39,600 nucleotides of DNA from Prorocentrum cordatum (GCA_963575745.1 CAUYUJ010005667.1:20001-59600), one strand, 5' to 3'. Counted from the first letter of the stretch, positions 8,216-16,632 are shown. Program-made: numbers and translations. Notes: generated by a model from the letters alone, not told the origin.

Positions 8216-9060
8216 TCACTCGCAGAAACACGCCACGGCGAGCATGCTGGGAACCAGGCCAAGCTCGAACCTCCCTTTCGCGCCTGCGCCTTGCTGCGCT
8301 CCCCAGGGACCTTGGGGGCAACCCGCCTGCCTCTGGGGTCTGCGCCTTCGGTGTTCCCCAGGGCCCCAGGTTACCGCCCGAGATCCTGCGCGGAGGCATC
8401 CTGAACGGCCCCGGACTGCAATGGCGAAGGTCCGAGACTCGTGAATGCATCGGGCGCGCCGAAAACTTGCGCCGCTCACAGTCCGCCCCCGCTGCACTGA
8501 GGGTCGCAGGAGGCTGGCCTGAGGCGAGGCCCCCCGCAGCCTGCTGCGCCCTGGCGGCATGGCGCGGCGTTCATCGACCGAAATGCCCTCGAGCGCGCGC
8601 TCGCCGTCGCCGCCGCGCCCTTGCTGCCTAGGATTGCCGCGGAGCTCGTTGTGGGCATTCCGAAAGCGCCGCCGCGCTCGAGCCCCATTTCGCCGTGCAA
8701 CTCCGAGCCAGCTCGAGTCTTCTGGCAGGCCCTGCGGGTCGGCGGCGCCACCTCGGGCTGCCGCTGGCTGGCCAGCGGCCCCTCGGCCTTCAGATCGGCC
8801 CGGGCATTTCAATCGCGCCCCGCCTGCGGCAAGGCCTCCCGCTGCCCGGTGCACTTTGGCAGCGTGGCGCGGCGCTCCTCGACCGAGATGTCCTCGCGCG
8901 CGCGGCCGCCGTCGCCGCCGCGCCCTTGCTGCTCGCAGCTGCCGTGGAGCTCGCCGCGGGCGTGCTGCGCTGCCCCCTCTTCTGGCTGCGCCGCCCCGGC
9001 GCCCTTGCCGAACTCGGACTCATGGTCCGCCTGCCCCGCGCGCTAAGCGCCCCCCCTGCT
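8216..9060 (-). CDS. Candidate coding region with an internal ~315-bp duplication
   Basis: GC3-rich minus sequence. The block 8868-8980 repeats 8555-8665 at about 80% identity. Translated in corresponding frames they give QQGRGGDGGRAREDISVEER and QQGRGGDGERALEGISVDER, so the similarity is retained at protein level. The two copies are in different frames of the contiguous DNA, so an intron or a frameshift lies between them. Charged, coiled-coil-like composition; no family recognised. It lies directly downstream of the relict leader at 9245-9266. Exact exon limits are not resolved. Confidence 0.35.
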
Positions 9061-9244
9061 TAGGCCCGCCTCTCGGCGCCCGCGCGTCGCAGGCGCCTCG
9101 GCCAGTCCACAGCCTGCCAGGGCACCGCGGAGGCGCCTTCCGCCCGCGGCGGCCGAGGGGGCGGGGAGAGCGTTGGAGGAAGGAGGAACAGGCCCAATAG
9201 GACTCCCGGCGCGGGCTCGCGGGAGTGCCTGGGCCAATCTGGCG

Positions 9245-9266
9245 CCTGAACCAAAATGGTTGCGAA
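9245..9266 (-). other. Relict dinoflagellate spliced leader (second site)
   Basis: On minus this 22-mer matches the established DinoSL at 17 of 22 positions, including the uninterrupted core CCATTTTGG. It stands exactly at the downstream edge of an M15 minisatellite block, as does the better match at 11327-11348. No ATG follows closely, so it may be a decayed copy. Confidence 0.55.
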
Positions 9267-9267
9267 A

Positions 9268-9480
9268 GTCTGCCGTGTCGCTGTGGTCTGCCGTGCTGGT
9301 CTGCCGTGCTATGGTCTGCCGTGCTCGTCTGGCATGCTCCTGTGGTCTGCTGTGCTGGTGTGGTTTACCCTGCTGGTCTGTCGTGTTCCTGTGGCCCGCC
9401 GTGCTAATTTGCTGTGCGAGCCTTGTCTGCCGCTCTGGTGTGCCGTGCTGCTGTGATCTGCCGCGCTGGCTCTGGTTCTG
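9268..9480 (-). repeat. Minisatellite M15, block 3, with TATA-like flank
   Basis: Degenerate CAGCACGGCAGACCA units (minus sense). On plus it is followed by GGGGCCTATAAAGGC (9480-9494). It is bounded on the other side by the relict leader at 9245-9266. Confidence 0.75.
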
Positions 9481-9765
9481 CGGGGCCTATAAAGGCTGGA
9501 GGAGGCGCCGCTGAGGCGCCAAAGCCCGAGGCCTCCTCTGGGCCTGTCCCAGAAGGCCTGCGAGGGCCGTCCCCGTGCAGGGCGCGCGCAGCGCGCGCGC
9601 GCGAGCCCCAGGAGGCAGAAAAGCGGGCGCGGAGCCACTTCGGGCCACGCGCCACCCCAGGAGTGGCTGGGCATCAAAAGCAAGAGATGCCCCCGCTCAA
9701 GGGCCGATAAGCCGAGGGCAGGAGACAGGCCCCCGATGGGGCCCAGCGCCGCTTCGGACCAGCAC

Positions 9766-9882
9766 CCCTCGCCGAGGGCCCGCCGCGACCATGGAGGCGC
9801 ACTGTGGCACCCCGAGCAGCAGGAGGGCGAGAGGCGACAGCCTAGGGAACCCGCTCATCTCTCGACTGATGCCAGCCGCCAT
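9766..9882 (-). CDS. Candidate first exon with signal peptide
   Basis: From ATG at 9880-9882 (or the in-frame ATG at 9856-9858) the minus strand encodes a classical signal peptide: MSGFPRLSPLALLLLGVPQC, then ASMVAAG, i.e. short n-region, leucine core, small residues at the cut site. A GT donor (GTGCTGG) follows at 9765. If unspliced, the frame ends about 23 codons later. The mature protein is not identified. It lies in the tandem gene region between the two relict leaders. Confidence 0.35.
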
Positions 9883-10095
9883 CGAGACCCTTCGGACCGA
9901 GGGAGAAGAACCTCGGCGCGGCAAATCTCTGCGAGTTGGGCACGTGCACTGCGAACGGCACCTGGAGGCCTTAAACAATACAAGAGGCGCCATTCACGAA
10001 GAACAAATGAGTAATGCGACAATGCATGAATTCAACTCGTCAGCCCTTGTGGACACGAGCTGCATAGCTTACGGCCGCAGCTCTCACAACCAAAG

Positions 10096-10248
10096 TCAGA
10101 AGCCCACACCACCAGCATTAGCGGCGAATCTCACTCGAACGTCGGGCGGTCTGCGCAACGGCCGAAGGCAGAGGCCGAAGGCATCGCCCTCGCAGATGTG
10201 CATCAGGTCGACGGCGTCCGCCTGGCGCGTCCAAGTGTGGTCCCCCAT
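10096..10248 (-). CDS. Truncated paralogue of the 7001-7654 segment (unit B)
   Basis: Fifty codons on minus from ATG to TGA (10096-10098). It reads MGDHTWTRQADAVDLMHICE then GDAFGLCLRPLRRP and diverges. About 20 of the first 35 residues match the 5' end of the segment at 7001-7654, so the two are paralogues. Here the frame stops where the other continues for another 160 codons, so this copy is either differently spliced or broken. It lies 1.1 kb downstream of the relict leader at 11327-11348. Confidence 0.45.
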   Translation of the reverse strand: MGDHTWTRQADAVDLMHICEGDAFGLCLRPLRRPPDVRVRFAANAGGVGF

Positions 10249-10534
10249 TTGGGAAGGCCTGCGTGCCGAAGAATCCCTCGCGAACTCAACTCCGCGCCGA
10301 CTACGTCAGGGAGCGGGGCGAAGCCGGCCCGCCGCGGCGGCGGCGCACCTGCGCCTGCAGCGCCGCCCTCCTGGGGCCGCCGGCCTCCTGGGGACCAGCC
10401 AGCACCCGCTTCTCGAGAGCGAAGTCCCATGGCTCGTCGCAGGGGCTGCTTGCACCCCCCCTGCAACTGCCCACGGACCCCTCGCCACTTGTCGGGACTC
10501 AAAGCGACGGGGGCCACCGCAAGCGGGATTCGTC

Positions 10535-10690
10535 CGGGCGCTGGACCCTGCAAGATCCTGCAGGGCCGAGGTCGCACGGACGCGGGGCTCGGGGTGCAGG
10601 ATCCTGCCGGATCCCGCAGGCTCCTACAACGCCCGCTTGACCTGGGTCTGGATTGACCGGGGTCAGCAAATCCCCGAATGATCTTGCCGC
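10535..10690 (+). repeat. Dispersed CCTGCAAGATCCTGCA repeat, copy 1
   Basis: Contains CTGCAAGATCCTGCAGG, GTGCAGGATCCTGCCGG and a right end GGATTGACC.GGGTCAGCA.AT.CCCGA that matches the inverted copy at 24812-24970 (GTCGGGGATCTCCTGACC...GGTCAATCC). Confidence 0.55.
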
Positions 10691-11133
10691 TCGCCTCGCG
10701 CCGGCCCCGCAGACCGCGCAGCGACGTGCAGCGCCTGCTGGCCCACCTCCGCGTGCTCCAGCTCCAACATCGGGCGAGCGGCTGCACGTCCTCGCCCTCT
10801 GCGCTGGTCCCGGCTGCGACGCCGCCCCCGCGCGCAGAGCGGCGGCGCCACCTGAGCAGCGCAGAACGCCTCCGCCAGGAGCTCGATTGGGCCTCAGCAC
10901 AGCTCCGCCGCCAGCTGCGGCCCCGAGGCTCGGCTCCGCCTCGCCCGACACGGCGGCACCGGCGGCTCGGCGCCGAGCTCGGCGCCCAGGCGAGCCCCAC
11001 GCTGCGCCTGCCTCCTTTCGCCCAGAGGGGACGGTCGCAGGCGGGCAACGGCGGGCGTGCCATGCGACACTCCGCCGCAGGCGACGCCCGCCCACCACTG
11101 GCCTGTCGCCCAGTTTGTCGATGAGGGCGGGCC

Positions 11134-11286
11134 TCACCTCGGCCTCGGTGGCCGAACCGAGTCGAGCTGCTCGCGCAGGCGGGCAATCTCGCCGCGGGCC
11201 TCCGACAGCTCGCTCATCAGCCTCTGCGCGAGGCGGTCCGCGGAAGCGCGCGCGCCAGCAACGCCTCGCAGACGCTCCCGCGCCAT
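11134..11286 (-). CDS. First exon of an SL-preceded gene, coiled-coil protein
   Basis: ATG at 11284-11286 lies 40 nt downstream of a relict spliced leader. The exon reads MARERLRGVAGARASADRLA, then QRLMSELSEARGEIARLREQ, then LDS: a heptad-patterned, Arg/Glu/Leu-rich segment expected to form a coiled coil. A strong donor GTGAGG lies at 11132-11137, so the exon probably ends at 11138; unspliced, the frame would stop at 11134. GC3 is very high. Downstream exons probably lie in 10120-11100 but cannot be framed confidently. Function unknown. Confidence 0.5.
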   Translation of the reverse strand: MARERLRGVAGARASADRLAQRLMSELSEARGEIARLREQLDSVRPPRPR

Positions 11287-11326
11287 CGTGCCCAAGAGCC
11301 CGCGTGCCGCGCGCACCCGAACGTAG

Positions 11327-11348
11327 CTTGAACCAAGATGGCTACAAA
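11327..11348 (-). other. Relict dinoflagellate spliced leader
   Basis: On minus the 22-mer contains GTAGCCATCTTGGTTCAAG and matches the established DinoSL at 18 of 22 positions. It is followed by 40 nt of leader-like sequence and an ATG with good coding sequence. In dinoflagellates such relicts mark genes that passed through a trans-spliced mRNA and returned to the genome; its terminal AG could still serve as a trans-splice acceptor. Confidence 0.65.
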
Positions 11349-11465
11349 CTGGTCTGCCGTACTGGTCTGCCGTGCTGCCCTGGTCTGCCGTGTTGGTCTG
11401 GCGTGCCCCTGTGGTCTACCGTGCTGGTCGACTGTGTTGCTGTGGTCCGCCATGCTCCTGTGGGG
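11349..11465 (-). repeat. Minisatellite M15, block 4
   Basis: Same ~15-bp units (plus sense CTGGTCTGCCGTGCTG) immediately upstream of the relict leader. A stray unit occurs again at 12005-12025. Confidence 0.75.
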
Positions 11466-11639
11466 TGGATATTCGAACAGTTCTTTTTCGGGAGGATGTA
11501 TCTGGCTGAACGCTTGGTTCTCCACATGTCGATGTCGGTGCGTGGGTCGGTTGGTGATGATGTCCCGAGTAGCATCGTAATTGTCACTCGTCATGGGCGC
11601 GTTTCTTGGGTTGCACTTTTGGGCCGCCCTGCTGCCTTC

Positions 11640-12240
11640 AAGCATTAACCCAATACGATATTATACAACAGATCAGCTGCTGTTTGGGGATGCCCCTAGT
11701 GGCACCGCCACTTTTGGAAGGAGGCCTTGTGAAGGCGATGTACAGACGATGCTAGAAACGGTGTATGTTCGACGCGATATCATTGTGTCTTCATTGTATC
11801 GAGGATGTCCCTAGCTGATTCGTTATGTTCGGGACTCCTCGAGGCGCTCTTGGAACCATCCTGGAGTCTTTTGTGGGCCCTTGTTTCTTCGTGTTCGGGC
11901 ACTTCAAAAGCTACACCAATACGATGTTGACAACCGATCAGTTGTGTGAAGATGCTCTAGGCGAAATAACCACTTTTAGAAACGGCGTCGAAACATGCAG
12001 CAGTGTTGGCCTGCCGTGCTGGTGCTCATTTTCTGAGTAGGTCTCGAGCGAGAGCGTCGTTTCTAGCATGAGAGGTCGTCGATCAGCTCTGACAATATAC
12101 TCCGACGAAGAAACCCACTTGATGATCAAACAAAAAGTCAGCTTATCAAATTCTGGACGATGTCTCCAGCGAAATGCTTAGTCTGGTGAAAACGATGTTG
12201 CGAACAGCTCATCTGGGCGAGGGTGTCGCAAGGAAACTGC
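11640..12240 (+). repeat. Degenerate ~265-bp tandem duplication
   Basis: CCAATACGAT.TT....CA, then GATCAG, then CCACTTTT at 11648-11720 recurs at 11912-11985, and weaker versions appear near 12065 and 12190 (AACGATGTTG). AT-richer than its surroundings and without convincing exons. Confidence 0.4.
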
Positions 12241-12528
12241 TTAACGAAAATGAGGCAGGACTTCGCCACGACTTGATCGTTGGCAAGCCCGAGCGAAATG
12301 TATGTGGACACTTGGAAAACATGTGACGTATTCAGCCAGAACGTCTAATTTGTTTTTCGTTCCTCGAACGCGTTTCCACGCATCCGCCACCGCGCTCACT
12401 GGTACAACCGGCAGCCTTTGGTTAGTGGCCGAATACAGTTGGCATAGAAAACGGTCGCTGGAGGCGCTTCCCGTCATCCGCCAACGTGCCTTGTGCACGT
12501 TGGTGCGTGAAAGAATGCCAAGGTCCGC
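12241..12528 (-). CDS. Candidate terminal exon, unknown protein
   Basis: After acceptor CTACCAG the minus strand is open for 95 codons to TAA (12241-12243). It includes DRFLCQLYSATNQRLPVVPV and VADAWKRVRGTKNKLDVLAE. The composition is protein-like, but third-position bias is weaker than in the other exons, so it could be an older or non-coding open stretch. No domain recognised. Confidence 0.3.
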   Translation of the reverse strand, partial: ADLGILSRTNVHKARWRMTGSASSDRFLCQLYSATNQRLPVVPVSAVADAWKRVRGTKNKLDVLAEYVTCFPSVHIHFARACQRSSRGEVLPHFR

Positions 12529-12828
12529 CTGGTAGACCACTTCTCGAGCATGGGGGCTATAATGCCGAGTCCCCCCTTGCACGCGCGCCCGCTCGAAGAT
12601 GGTGCACATCCCGCATGGCCCCCCCCCCCAGCGCGCCGGCGAACATCGAATCGGGTCGAGGCGGGCCCACGTTGGCGGCGCGCAGAAGGGGGTAGGGTAA
12701 GGGGGTGGGGGGGGAGGCTTCTTAGAAAAAGGCTGCTTCTTAGAAGCCGCGGGCCTTACATTTGCAGAGACGGCCCGCGCCTTCTGAGGAGCAGGGGTGC
12801 TTCCAAGAAGCCTTCCCCCCTCCCCCAC

Positions 12829-12957
12829 GCCCCCTCTGCGCTCCGCCAGCCATGGCGGGCCGGAACGGCAGCAGCCCCCCTGGGGATCGGCACTGGAATC
12901 GCCGCCGGAGGCGTAGCCGTCGCCGCCCAGGACGTAGCGCAGCGCGAGCGCGCCGCC
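12829..12957 (-). CDS. Candidate internal exon, unknown protein
   Basis: A C/T-rich acceptor ending GCCGCGGCAG precedes GGALALRYVLGGDGYASGGD then SSADPQGGCCRSGPPWLAER; a GTGGGG donor follows. Third positions are nearly all G or C. The plus strand of the same region is also open, ending VLNQHLKLVTLAMK and a stop at 13068, so strand choice rests mainly on the minus bias of the other exons. Confidence 0.35.
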
Positions 12958-13086
12958 CTGCCGCGGCGGCGTGGGGGCGGCGCGGCGGGCAGAGCCGGCG
13001 AGATTGAAATCAGGATCACAAAAGTTTTGAATCAACATCTCAAACTTGTTACCCTGGCCATGAAGTAAAAAGTTTTTAATCTAGAT

Positions 13087-13188
13087 TTAACACTTGTTAA
13101 AACTGGTCGGAGTGAAGATGTTGGTGAAGATTTCGTCAACATCTTCACCGCTATCTTCATCAGCATCTTCAGCAACATCTTCAAATCC
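13087..13188 (-). CDS. Candidate acidic C-terminal tail
   Basis: Minus frame reads EDVAEDADEDSGEDVDEIFT then NIFTPTSFNKC and TAA (13087-13089). The GAAGAT units make the DNA internally repetitive and partly self-complementary (CAACATCTTCACC occurs with its inverse). It follows the CTC/GAG tract at 13190-13460, so it could be the end of an acidic protein; the frame through the tract is unclear. Confidence 0.3.
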   Translation of the reverse strand, partial: GFEDVAEDADEDSGEDVDEIFTNIFTPTSFNKC

Positions 13189-13189
13189 T

Positions 13190-13800
13190 CTCCTCCCTCT
13201 CCTCCTCCTGGTCCTATTCCTCCTCCTTCCTGCTCTTCGCTTCGCTCCGTTCCTCCTCCTCCTCTTCCCCGCTCCTTCCTGGTCCTCGCTCCTCTTCTTC
13301 GCTCTTCGCTCTTCGCTCCACTCTGCTCCTCCTTTCCTCCCCTTCCTCTCCCTCCTCCTCCTCCTCCTCCTCCTCCTCCTCCTCCTCCTCCTCCTCCTCC
13401 CTACTCTCCGTCTTGTTCGCCTCCTCCTCCTCCTCCTTCTCTCCTTCTGCCCCTCCTCAGGGGGGATTAGGCGAACTGCCTTACAAGTGAACTTGCCAGG
13501 ACCTACAGAAAACAGGCTCCGACGCGAGGAGGTTTTTCAGAAGGAGAGGGAGGGGGCGGAGGAGGAGGAAGAGGAGTAGGAGGAGGAGGAGGAAGAGGAG
13601 GAGGAGGAGGAGTAGGAGTAGGAGTAGGAGAAGGAGGAGGAGGAGGAGGAGGAGGAGGAGGAGGAGGAGGACGACGACGAGGAGGAGGAGGACGACGACG
13701 AGGAGGATTGGGGGAGGTGGGGGAGGAGGAGGCGGAGGAGGAGGAGGAGGGAGGAGGGAGGAGGGAGTAGGAGGAGGTGAACCAGCAGCAGGAGGAGGAG
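13190..13800. repeat. Opposed CTC and GAG triplet tracts
   Basis: (CTC)n from 13190 to 13460 and (GAG)n from 13530 to 13790 form a large inverted simple repeat around a short unique segment (13461-13520). Could form a long hairpin. Frames across it are low-complexity Ser/Leu/Pro or Glu/Gly runs. Confidence 0.8.
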
Positions 13801-13804
13801 GAAG

Positions 13805-13840
13805 AAGAGAAAGTCAGGGTCCAAGAAATCCGCCCGGATC
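13805..13840 (+). mobile_element. Single arm of the family I palindrome
   Basis: GTCCAAGAAATCCGCCCGG followed by ATCTCAGG matches one inner arm of the family I elements. No partner arm is seen nearby. Sequence to its right (13841-13930) is open in all frames and may be exonic, strand uncertain. Confidence 0.35.
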
Positions 13841-13929
13841 TCAGGCCACAGCAGACCCTTGCGCCAAAAGCCAAACCCTGGCCCCACAAGATGTCAATCG
13901 AAATCTGGCACTGGGAAGCGAAATTATCC

Positions 13930-14135
13930 GTGCCTCCTCCTCCTCCTCTTCCTCCTCCTCTTGCTCCTCCACCTCCGCCTCCCTCCTCCTCCTCTTCCTC
14001 CTCCTCCTCCTCCTCCTCCGACAGGAGCGAAAAGGTGGAGAGGAGCGGAAAGGAGTAGAGGAGCGAAAAGGAGGAGAGGAGCGAAAAGGAGGAGAGGAGC
14101 GAAAAGGTGGAGAGGAGCGAAAAGGTGGAGAGCTC
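13930..14135. repeat. CTC tract and 18-bp tandem repeat
   Basis: (CTC)n at 13930-14020, followed by about six copies of an 18-bp unit GAGAGGAGCGAAAAGGTG (14030-14135). Confidence 0.8.
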
Positions 14136-14166
14136 CCCCGTCTCACCCTTCTAGGGGAGCGAACAA

Positions 14167-14338
14167 CGCCACAAACATAAAAACTCTGAGGTCCGCTCGG
14201 ATTTCTCGGATCGGCGCTGGACCCCCCTCCCTGGAGCGCGGAGCGCGTCCAGGGGCGGCGCCGGAGGCGCCGCCAGGGGGCCCCAGCGCCGATCCGACAA
14301 AATCCGTGGGACCTCAGGATTTTTCTGTTCATGCCATG
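14167..14338. mobile_element. Family I introner-like element, copy 2
   Basis: About 172 bp. Left: CGCCACAAACATAAAAACTC then GAGGTCCGCTCGGATTTC and CGGATCGGCGCTGG. Right: the inverse (CCAGCGCCGATCCGACAAAA, then CCGTGGGACCTCAGG, TGTTCATGCC). Centre GGCGGCGCCGGAGGCGCCGCC is a perfect palindrome. The PPR-like exon at 14616-14742 lies between this copy and the next. Confidence 0.7.
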
Positions 14339-14349
14339 CTTCGTTCACA

Positions 14350-14600
14350 TATCTCAGGCCCCCTCTCCCCCCTCTCCCCCGTCTTCCCCGACTCCCTCCC
14401 CCGGCCCTTATGCCTCCTGCCTCCTGGGGCTCCTCTCCCCTCTCCCCCCCCTCTCCCCCCCTCTCCCCCCCCTCTCACCCCCTCTCTCCCCCCCCCTATC
14501 CCCCCCTCTCCCCCCCTCTCCCCCCCTCATCCCCCCTCTCCCCCCCTCTTCCCCCCCTCTCCCCCCCTTCCATCCCTTCTGCCTCCTGCCTCCCGGGGCT
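14350..14600. repeat. (CCCCCTCT)n low-complexity tract
   Basis: Pyrimidine repeat on plus; long proline/serine frames here are artefacts. Confidence 0.85.
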
Positions 14601-14615
14601 CCTCCTGCCTCCCCC

Positions 14616-14742
14616 CTCCAGGCCGGGCGCCCCCGCCTCCGCGCTCCCCTCGCCGCCCCCGCCGGGCGGCGCGGCGGCGGAGGCGCTCAGCAGCTGCATG
14701 GCGAACGCCCAGTGCCTGGAGGCGACCGCTTCCGAGAAGTCG
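14616..14742 (-). CDS. Candidate exon resembling a pentatricopeptide repeat
   Basis: The acceptor CACACCAG follows a C-rich run on minus. The exon reads DFSEAVASRHWAFAMQLLSA, then SAAAPPGGGGEGSAEAGAPG. The W..AMQLL helix resembles the core of PPR motifs, which bind RNA in organelles and are abundant in dinoflagellates; this is an inference from one helix. The rest is Ala/Gly-rich linker. GC3 is nearly saturated. The downstream donor is not clear (a GC donor is possible). Confidence 0.4.
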
Positions 14743-14778
14743 CTGGTGTGTGGGGGGGGGGGTCGGAAGAAGAAGTAA

Positions 14779-14983
14779 GGCCTAAACATTAACAAAAACT
14801 AGGAAGTCCGTGCGGATTTCTCGGCGGCGCCCTCCTGGTGGCGGAAACGAAGACATAAACTCCCCCCCCCCCCTGGCAGCGCCTCCGGCGCCGCCCCTGG
14901 CGCGCTCCGCGCGCCAGGGAGGGGGGTCCAGCGCAGATCCACGAAATCCGCGCGGGCCTCCGAGCTTTTATGTTCATGCCACC
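14779..14983. mobile_element. Family I introner-like element, copy 3
   Basis: About 205 bp. Left: CCTAAACATTAACAAAAACT then GTCCGTGCGGATTTCTCGG. Right: GGTCCAGCGCAGATCCACG, AAATCCGCGCGGGCCTCC, TTTATGTTCATGCC. A GT (AAG|GTGGCATG in minus sense) lies at its exon boundary, so it would fill the intron between the exons at 14984-15150 and 14616-14742. The phase is not consistent in the frames I prefer. Confidence 0.65.
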
Positions 14984-15150
14984 TTGCTCCCCGGAGACAG
15001 GATCCGCCACGGGGCCTTCCGCGCGTGCCGGAGTGCCCCGCGCCTCCTGCTGCCCTCGGAGGTTCCAGGGTGCAAAGGGTTCCTCGAGGGCCCGGACCCC
15101 CGCTTTCCCTCGCGCCGCCAGGCCGTCCCAGGCGTGGCTGGGCTGTGTCG
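14984..15150 (-). CDS. Candidate exon upstream of an introner-like element
   Basis: Minus frame with GC3 bias: AWDGLAARGKAGVRALEEPF then APWNLRGQQEARGTPARAEG and PVADPVSGEQ, ending at a GT inside the element boundary at 14983. No family recognised. Other minus frames are also open, so frame choice is tentative. Confidence 0.3.
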
Positions 15151-15189
15151 CGTGGGCCTCTGGGACGGTGACCCCGCCGAAGAGGGTCC

Positions 15190-15300
15190 AAAAACAGGCG
15201 CCGGCCCCCCCAAAAGGCCCCAGTTGGGCCCCACACAAAGGCCTCAGGAGGGCCCCCCAAGGGCCCCAGGAAGGCCCCCCAAAGACCCCAGGCGGCTCCA
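15190..15300 (-). repeat. Degenerate GGCCCC / CTTGGGGG repeat (inverted)
   Basis: Inverse orientation of the units at 5745-5990, e.g. GGGCCCCAGGAAGGCCCCCC. Confidence 0.5.
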
Positions 15301-15306
15301 AAAAAG

Positions 15307-15420
15307 ATACCGATACCGCTACCTTGACCTCGCCGCCACGGTTGGACTCGCCTCGAAATCCTGGTTAGAACGGTTAGAACGCACTCCTGGAGAGGATCGG
15401 GGAGTGGCGATATCGGTACC
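15307..15420 (-). repeat. Dispersed repeat, family U, copy 2
   Basis: Inverse of 20075-20178: TCGCCGCCACGGTTGGACTC, GATCCTGGTTAGAACG-like core, and GGGGAGTGGCGATATCGGTA end. Confidence 0.5.
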
Positions 15421-15483
15421 TTTCAAACTCCCCACGAGGGGGAGGGGTGGCCCGGGAGGGCAAATCGAAGCCGAACAAGAAAC

Positions 15484-15622
15484 ATGCCACAAACGTACTC
15501 GGATTTCAGGGATCGGCACGGCTCTGGACTTCTGCACGGACGTCTTGAATCGGCGCCACACCCCCCCTGGCCGGCTCGATCCGAGTCATCCGCGCGGACC
15601 TCCGACAGGTTAGGCTGCTGCG
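15484..15622. mobile_element. Family I introner-like element, copy 4 (degenerate)
   Basis: Left: ATGCCACAAACGTACTCGGA, TTTCAGGGATCGGCACGG. Right: CGATCCGAGTCATCCGCGCG then GACCTCCGACAGG. The next element (family R copy 2) begins only about 20 bp away. Confidence 0.6.
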
Positions 15623-15640
15623 TTCTGTTATTATGCTGGG

Positions 15641-15780
15641 CATCTCTCGGGCGTGTGCACTTTTTCTCGGCCAGGCCGGCGGCCGAAAACCTGGACCATC
15701 TTGTAGCATCCTGGACTATCTGGAGAAAAAGAACATGCGCGAGGCCGAACAGTGCATGGGAAATGAACGTCCGAGCGATG
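15641..15780. mobile_element. Inverted-repeat element, family R, copy 2
   Basis: Ends CATCTCTCGGGCGT and ACGTCCGAGCGATG. Opposite orientation to 1947-2075 and about 70% similar internally. An open plus frame to its right (15783-16140, starting MATRPATAPPPKQKH) has some coding character but no support beyond that. Confidence 0.6.
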
Positions 15781-16315
15781 ACATGTCTTCGAGGGCGATC
15801 GAGGCCGAAATGGCCACCCGACCTGCCACCGCGCCCCCCCCAAAACAAAAACACGCTGCCGCAGAGGTGCGCCTTTCCTCGCCCCGGTCTCTTCCTCACC
15901 CTGCGAACTTCCACTCCGATGACCCTGAGATCTGCGCACGACATGCACCTGGACCCGAAAAGTGGGTGTCCGGGGCTCTGGTGGAGTTCTTTTCTGCTCT
16001 TTGGCAACTTGGGATCTTAGAGTCTCTCTCTCTCTCCATGTATATATCTCGGTCTCTGTTCTTCCCACTCTCGGTGCAGAGCAGAGGAGGGTGGGATGGG
16101 GTGGAGGCGGAGGGGGGCTGGTCCCTGTCCTTCGGGTAGGCGGAGGGAGGGGCGGACGAGGGGGGATGGGGAACTTGTTTCCTTGCCCTGCTCTGGCAGT
16201 GATGCACTGCTCTGGCGGTGGGCACGCCGCGCGTGGTAAACGCAGCCACATGTTCCACATGTTGTTGGTCGGCGTGCCCACAGGGCCTCCGTCGCGTGCT
16301 TTTTCTGGTGGGCGA

Positions 16316-16392
16316 TCAACGTGGGGGGGCGGGGGTGGGGGGCGATCAACGTGGGGGGGCGGCGGGGAGGGGGGGGGGGGGGGGGGGGGGGC
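16316..16392. repeat. Duplicated GCGATCAACGTGGGGGGGCGG and poly(G)
   Basis: Two ~30-bp copies followed by about 20 consecutive G residues, which will be prone to assembly error. Confidence 0.8.
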
Positions 16393-16485
16393 GAAACGTG
16401 CACTGTTCGTACCCCCTTCGGGCCCCTGCAGGGCACAAGAGGTGCACCTCTCTTCCCCCGCCCCATGTATCTAGAGGAACCCCAA

Positions 16486-16609
16486 CCCACACAAACATTC
16501 GTTCTTGGATCCGCGCTGGACCCTGGCGCCAGAGGCGCCGCCAGGGGGGGGGCAAGGCGCCGATCCGAGACATCCGCGCGGAGCTCCGAAAGCTTAGGCT
16601 TACGCCGCC
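16486..16609. mobile_element. Family I introner-like element, copy 5 (short)
   Basis: About 124 bp. Left: ACACAAACATTCG then TTGGATCCGCGCTGG. Right: GGCGCCGATCCGAGACATC then CGCGCGGAGCTCCGAAAGC and TTAGGCTTACGCC. In minus sense the right end gives GGC|GTAAGC, a good 5' splice site inside the element's own arm. Confidence 0.6.
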
Positions 16610-16632
16610 TTTGCTTCATTGGTCGGCCTTAC

